Shown here: piece after piece, positions 5,444 through 7,393 of the stretch
How positions within the stretch are numbered: the stretch's first letter is position 1
Layout: each line of letters starts with the position of its first letter
Assembly: GCA_003529325.1 (NCBI GenBank)
Contig: DPVW01000380.1
Span: 11,613-19,005 of the forward strand
DNA from: Candidatus Latescibacterota bacterium
GTDB lineage: Bacteria > Latescibacterota > UBA2968 > UBA8231
DNA length: 7,393 bases
Reading direction: 5' to 3'
Notes under the pieces: generated by a model
What the model was told of the DNA's origin: nothing
The model's input: the letters and a program-made list of their open reading frames with translations, nothing else
The model's database searches: none
Made by a program: the position numbers and the translations under genes

Positions 5444-5776
5444 TTGACGAAGGCTGACATCGTCAGGAATATCGCCCAGGGAACCGGGCTGACGAAGACC
5501 GATACCGCAGCTGTCGTTGATGGATTTATCGAGGCCGTTATTGAGGCCTTGCAGCAGGGCGAGCACATAGAGATCCGCGGTTTCGGGACGTTCAAGTCAG
5601 TCAGTCGAGCCCCTCGAACCGGACGAAACCCCCGTACGGGAGACGAAGTCAAGATATCACGACGTCGCGCCCCCGTTTTCAAACCATCCAAAGAATTGCG
5701 GGCGCGAGTCGAAACCGACAGCAGCCCCACAGGAGCTGAAAAAGATGCCGTGTGGAAAGAAGAGAAAGCGGCATAA
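5444..5776 (+). CDS. HU/IHF-family nucleoid DNA-binding protein
   Basis: The 110-residue product is a small dimeric DNA-bending protein of the nucleoid. The N-terminal helical part (MTKADIVRNIAQGTGLTKTD, 1-20, through about 40) forms the dimer body. GFGTF (46-50) and the long beta-arm RAPRTGRNPRTGDEVKI (55-71) follow, with the GRNPxTG tip carrying Pro63, which intercalates into the minor groove. The family core ends near residue 90; the remaining 20 residues are a charged tail, longer than usual, whose codons overlap the next gene. The start is a TTG at 5444 with a good GAGGGAG site six nt before it, and MTKADIV is the expected beginning. HU versus IHF subunit cannot be settled by eye. The gene is served by the near-consensus promoter at 5220-5248 through a long leader, so HU autoregulation is a reasonable guess but not shown. 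Confidence 0.93.
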   Translation: MTKADIVRNIAQGTGLTKTDTAAVVDGFIEAVIEALQQGEHIEIRGFGTFKSVSRAPRTGRNPRTGDEVKISRRRAPVFKPSKELRARVETDSSPTGAEKDAVWKEEKAA

Positions 5777-5840
5777 GATCAACACGCACAAGCGCAAGAA
5801 GCGCTTGCGCAAGAACCGGCACAAGAAGAAGAATCTGTAG
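5745..5840 (+). CDS. AURKAIP1/COX24-domain small basic protein (likely ribosome-associated)
   Basis: The 31-residue product starts MPCGKKRKRHKINTHKRKK and continues with RLRKNRHKKKNL; more than half its residues are Lys, Arg or His. I recognise this as the bacterial AURKAIP1/COX24-like microprotein, which in several phyla begins M-P-(S/C)-G-KKRKR. Related mycobacterial and mitochondrial proteins belong to the small ribosomal subunit, so binding to ribosomal RNA is the likely role; that step is by family analogy. The ATG at 5745 is preceded by AGGAG at 9 nt spacing. The gene starts inside the HU coding region in a different frame and overlaps its end by 32 nt, so expression is probably coupled to HU. 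It is too short for routine gene callers. The TAG at 5838-5840 is followed directly by a terminator-like hairpin. Confidence 0.88.
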   Translation: MPCGKKRKRHKINTHKRKKRLRKNRHKKKNL

Positions 5841-5877
5841 CCGGATCGCCCCCTAGCCTAGGTTCCGGGTTTTCTTG
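5841..5877 (+). terminator. Weak rho-independent terminator candidate after the COX24-like gene
   Basis: CCGGA (5841-5845) pairs with TCCGG (5864-5868), and CCTA/TAGG (5852-5855/5859-5862) forms an inner stem, followed by GTTTTCTT. The stem is interrupted by a large one-sided bulge, so strength is doubtful. No clear promoter separates it from tRNA-Arg, so partial read-through into the tRNA genes is plausible. Confidence 0.4.
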
Positions 5878-5887
5878 CGCAGTCTGT

Positions 5888-5964
5888 GGGCTATTAGCTC
5901 AGCTGGATAGAGCGCTTGCCTCCGGAGCAAGAGGTCACAGGTTCGAATCCTGTATAGCTCACCA
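5888..5964 (+). tRNA. tRNA-Arg (anticodon CCG)
   Basis: A full 77-nt cloverleaf: acceptor GGGCTAT with ATAGCTC (one G-U), D-arm GCTC/GAGC, anticodon stem CTTGC/GCAAG with loop CTCCGGA giving anticodon CCG (reads CGG), T-arm ACAGG-TTCGAAT-CCTGT, discriminator A and encoded CCA. It is the first of three closely spaced tRNA genes; ten nt separate it from tRNA-Pro, indicating one transcript. Confidence 0.97.
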
Positions 5965-5974
5965 TTTTCAGGGT

Positions 5975-6051
<77 letters not shown>

Positions 6052-6080
6052 TTTTCCTTTGCACCATAGCATCGACGTTA

Positions 6081-6108
6081 ACGAGCCACGGGTCACCCCG
6101 TGGCTCGT
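6081..6108 (+). other. Perfect 12-bp hairpin between the two proline tRNA genes
   Basis: Arms ACGAGCCACGGG (6081-6092) and CCCGTGGCTCGT (6097-6108) are exactly complementary around a TCAC loop, and after a three-base bulge GACG/CGTC (6074-6077/6109-6112) can add four more pairs. No U-tract follows on the plus strand, so it is not a standard terminator. It may be an RNase III or exonuclease-processing structure in the tRNA-miaA transcript. The rest of 6052-6146 shows no gene and no clear promoter. Confidence 0.7.
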
Positions 6109-6146
6109 CGTCGTCCCGCATCACAACATGCCATATCAATCAACGT

Positions 6147-6224
6147 CGGGGTGTAGCGCAGTCCGGCTAGCGCACCTGCTTCGGGAGCAGGGGGTCGGCG
6201 GTTCGAATCCGCCCACCCCGACCA
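6147..6224 (+). tRNA. tRNA-Pro (anticodon CGG)
   Basis: A full 78-nt cloverleaf: acceptor CGGGGTG with CACCCCG, D-stem GCGC/GCGC, anticodon stem CCTGC/GCAGG with loop TTCGGGA giving anticodon CGG (reads CCG), T-arm GGCGG-TTCGAAT-CCGCC, discriminator A and encoded CCA. Its acceptor arms and D-stem equal those of the preceding tRNA-Pro, suggesting a shared origin, but the T and anticodon arms differ. miaA begins 13 nt after its CCA. Confidence 0.97.
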
Positions 6225-6237
6225 CTTTCACCTGACA

Positions 6238-7167
6238 ATGACACCGAAATTTATCGTGCTTACCGGGCCTACGGGGGTCGGCAAGTCCGAATTGGCCCTG
6301 TCATTGGCTGAGGCCATCGATGGGGAGATTGTCTCCGTCGATTCACGCCAGATCTATGTCGGCATGGATATCGGCACGGCCAAACCGAGCCTTGCCGAGC
6401 AGGCGCGTGTCGTCCACCACCTGCTTGATCTGATCAGCCCTAGGCAGACATTCAGCGCCGGCCAGTGGGCTGCTGCTGCTCGTACCGTTGTCGAAGAGGC
6501 GACTGGCCGCGGTCGGCCGGTGTTGCTCGTAGGCGGTTCCGGACTGTACTTGTCGGCGCTCCTGGATGGTCTGTTTGACGAGTCGGTGGGGGATCGCGAG
6601 AGCCGTCGAAGGTACCGTGAACAGCGCCTGCTGGAGGGCGATCTCGACTCGCTGTGGCTGGAACTCGGCGAGCGCGATCCGGCGGCACAACGATCGCTGT
6701 CGCCAACGGATGGAGTTCGCGTCTTGCGTGCCCTCGAGCTTTCCGGGCAAGGGGGGCGGGCGAGTCGTTGGCAGCACCATCGTCAGCAGAGTCTGCCTGG
6801 GCTTGGGCCGATGATCTGTCTCAGCCGGCCGAGGGAAGAACTCTATGATCGCATCGATCGACGCACCGAGGGCATGGTGCAAGCCGGTTGGCTGGAAGAG
6901 ATCAGGACCTTGTTGGCTGCGGGGGCTCAGATCACCGACCCGGGGCTTGTCTCCCTCGGATATACTCAACTGATCGATCATTTGCGCGGCGGCGTGCCTC
7001 TCGACGAGGCCGTGGAAACGATCCGTCAAAAGACAAGGCAGTACGCCAAGCGCCAGATTACCTGGTTTCGGCGCGACCGGCGCTTTCGTTGGCTCGATCT
7101 GGCTCGCTACGGGACAGAGGGTGCGCAGGAGCGGATTCTACTTCAATACGAGGCTTTACAGAGCTGA
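6238..7167 (+). CDS. miaA: MiaA, tRNA dimethylallyltransferase
   Basis: MiaA transfers the dimethylallyl group from DMAPP to N6 of A37 in tRNAs that read codons starting with U. The 309-residue length is typical. Motifs in order: P-loop GPTGVGKSE (10-18), DSRQIYVGMDIGTAKPS (35-51) with the catalytic Asp and the tRNA/DMAPP-binding loop, HHLLDLISPRQTFSAGQW (60-77), VGGSGLYLSALLDGLF (98-113), the RVLRALELSG element (161-170), and the C-terminal RQYAKRQITWFRRD (267-280). The pair usually written ND before R-x-x-RALE is TD here, a mild variation. ATG at 6238 places the P-loop at the usual distance, but no Shine-Dalgarno is visible in the 13 nt after the tRNA CCA, so after tRNA maturation the mRNA would have a very short leader. 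It is probably cotranscribed with the tRNA genes. The Arg, Pro and Gly tRNAs beside it are not expected MiaA substrates. Confidence 0.97.
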   Translation: MTPKFIVLTGPTGVGKSELALSLAEAIDGEIVSVDSRQIYVGMDIGTAKPSLAEQARVVHHLLDLISPRQTFSAGQWAAAARTVVEEATGRGRPVLLVGGSGLYLSALLDGLFDESVGDRESRRRYREQRLLEGDLDSLWLELGERDPAAQRSLSPTDGVRVLRALELSGQGGRASRWQHHRQQSLPGLGPMICLSRPREELYDRIDRRTEGMVQAGWLEEIRTLLAAGAQITDPGLVSLGYTQLIDHLRGGVPLDEAVETIRQKTRQYAKRQITWFRRDRRFRWLDLARYGTEGAQERILLQYEALQS

Positions 7168-7200
7168 CGCGCGGAGCATGTCGCCGGGTCCTTGTCTTCA

Positions 7201-7229
7201 TTGACACTTGGACTTACGCCGGTTATCTT
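7201..7229 (+). promoter_or_regulatory. Sigma70 promoter, probably for tRNA-Gly
   Basis: Perfect TTGACA (7201-7206), 17-bp spacer, TATCTT (7224-7229). It begins 33 nt after the miaA stop and would start RNA near 7236, about 90 nt before tRNA-Gly. That leader includes an unused-looking AAGGAGGT (7249-7256) and a perfect palindrome GTCGCGCGCGAC (7280-7291). No terminator for miaA is evident in 7168-7200. Confidence 0.65.
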
Positions 7230-7325
7230 CCGATCGGCTTCAGGTGAGAAGGAGGTTTGGCGGGTTTTGACGACTGCCCGTCGCGCGCGACCATGAGTTT
7301 GGCGCGTCCACTTCGAGAGATCGGA

Positions 7326-7393
7326 GCGGGAGTAGTTCAGGGGTAGAACGCAAGCTTCCCAAGCTTGATGTCGCGGGTTCGATTCCCGTCTCC
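7326..7393 (+). tRNA. tRNA-Gly (anticodon CCC), truncated by the window edge
   Basis: Acceptor GCGGGAG, D-arm GTTC/GAAC, anticodon stem CAAGC/GCTTG with loop TTCCCAA giving anticodon CCC (reads GGG), T-arm GCGGG-TTCGATT-CCCGT with one G-U pair, then CTCC, the first four bases of the 3' acceptor strand. The last three acceptor bases and the discriminator/CCA lie beyond the window, so truncation is due to the cut and not a broken gene. Confidence 0.93.

Noticed and set aside
6343..7029. Minus-strand 228-codon ORF opposite miaA
   Set aside because: It lies entirely antisense to the well-supported miaA gene, and its translation shows no recognisable domain; it is a by-product of high GC.
7293..7346. 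17-codon ORF after the AAGGAGGT box
   Set aside because: It runs into the tRNA-Gly gene and is about 36 nt from the purine box, too far for initiation.

Overview
The window looks like a piece of an ordinary bacterial chromosome of fairly high GC, carrying housekeeping genes rather than a mobile or accessory island. The host is very probably Gram-negative: three predicted products carry lipoprotein-type signal peptides, the mre genes point to a rod-shaped cell, and all three complete tRNA genes encode their 3' CCA. The tiny arginine/lysine-rich AURKAIP1/COX24-type protein next to an HU gene is, from memory, more typical of the Bacteroidota/Chlorobi/FCB side and related candidate phyla than of Proteobacteria. 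This lineage guess is inference, and I cannot name a genus.

Left part, minus strand (1-2973): a compact four-gene operon reading leftwards. In transcription order it holds an unrecognised charged 168-residue protein, a TPR lipoprotein, a small unrecognised lipoprotein, and a zinc-peptidase lipoprotein of the proteobacterial 'putative aminopeptidase' type, which runs off the left edge. Two of the three junctions are 4-nt overlaps (GTGA and CTGA), so translation is probably coupled. Most of the set looks like envelope or periplasmic maintenance, but the exact role is unknown.

Middle, plus strand (2974-5194): a divergent promoter region, then a 48-residue microprotein that resembles the FliG-binding tail of the flagellar MS-ring protein FliF, followed by mreB and mreC. 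MreB is the actin-like filament and MreC the bitopic periplasmic scaffold of the elongasome. mreD, pbp2/mrdA and rodA do not follow.

Right part, plus strand (5195-7393): a near-consensus sigma70 promoter (TTGACA-N17-TATACT) opens an unusually long leader of about 190 nt containing hairpins and a 24-bp tandem repeat. It leads into an HU/IHF-family gene that overlaps the 31-codon COX24-like gene out of frame by 32 nt. After a weak terminator-like hairpin come tRNA-Arg(CCG), tRNA-Pro(GGG), a perfect 12-bp hairpin, tRNA-Pro(CGG), then miaA only 13 nt after the last CCA. A further promoter precedes a tRNA-Gly(CCC) gene cut by the right edge. This half is a translation and nucleoid cluster.

The most interesting points are the FliF-tail-like microprotein in front of mreB, the structured HU leader, the overlapping HU/COX24-like pair, and the frequent use of non-ATG starts, including a probable CTG. 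I saw no CRISPR array, insertion sequence, prophage, toxin-antitoxin or defence genes.
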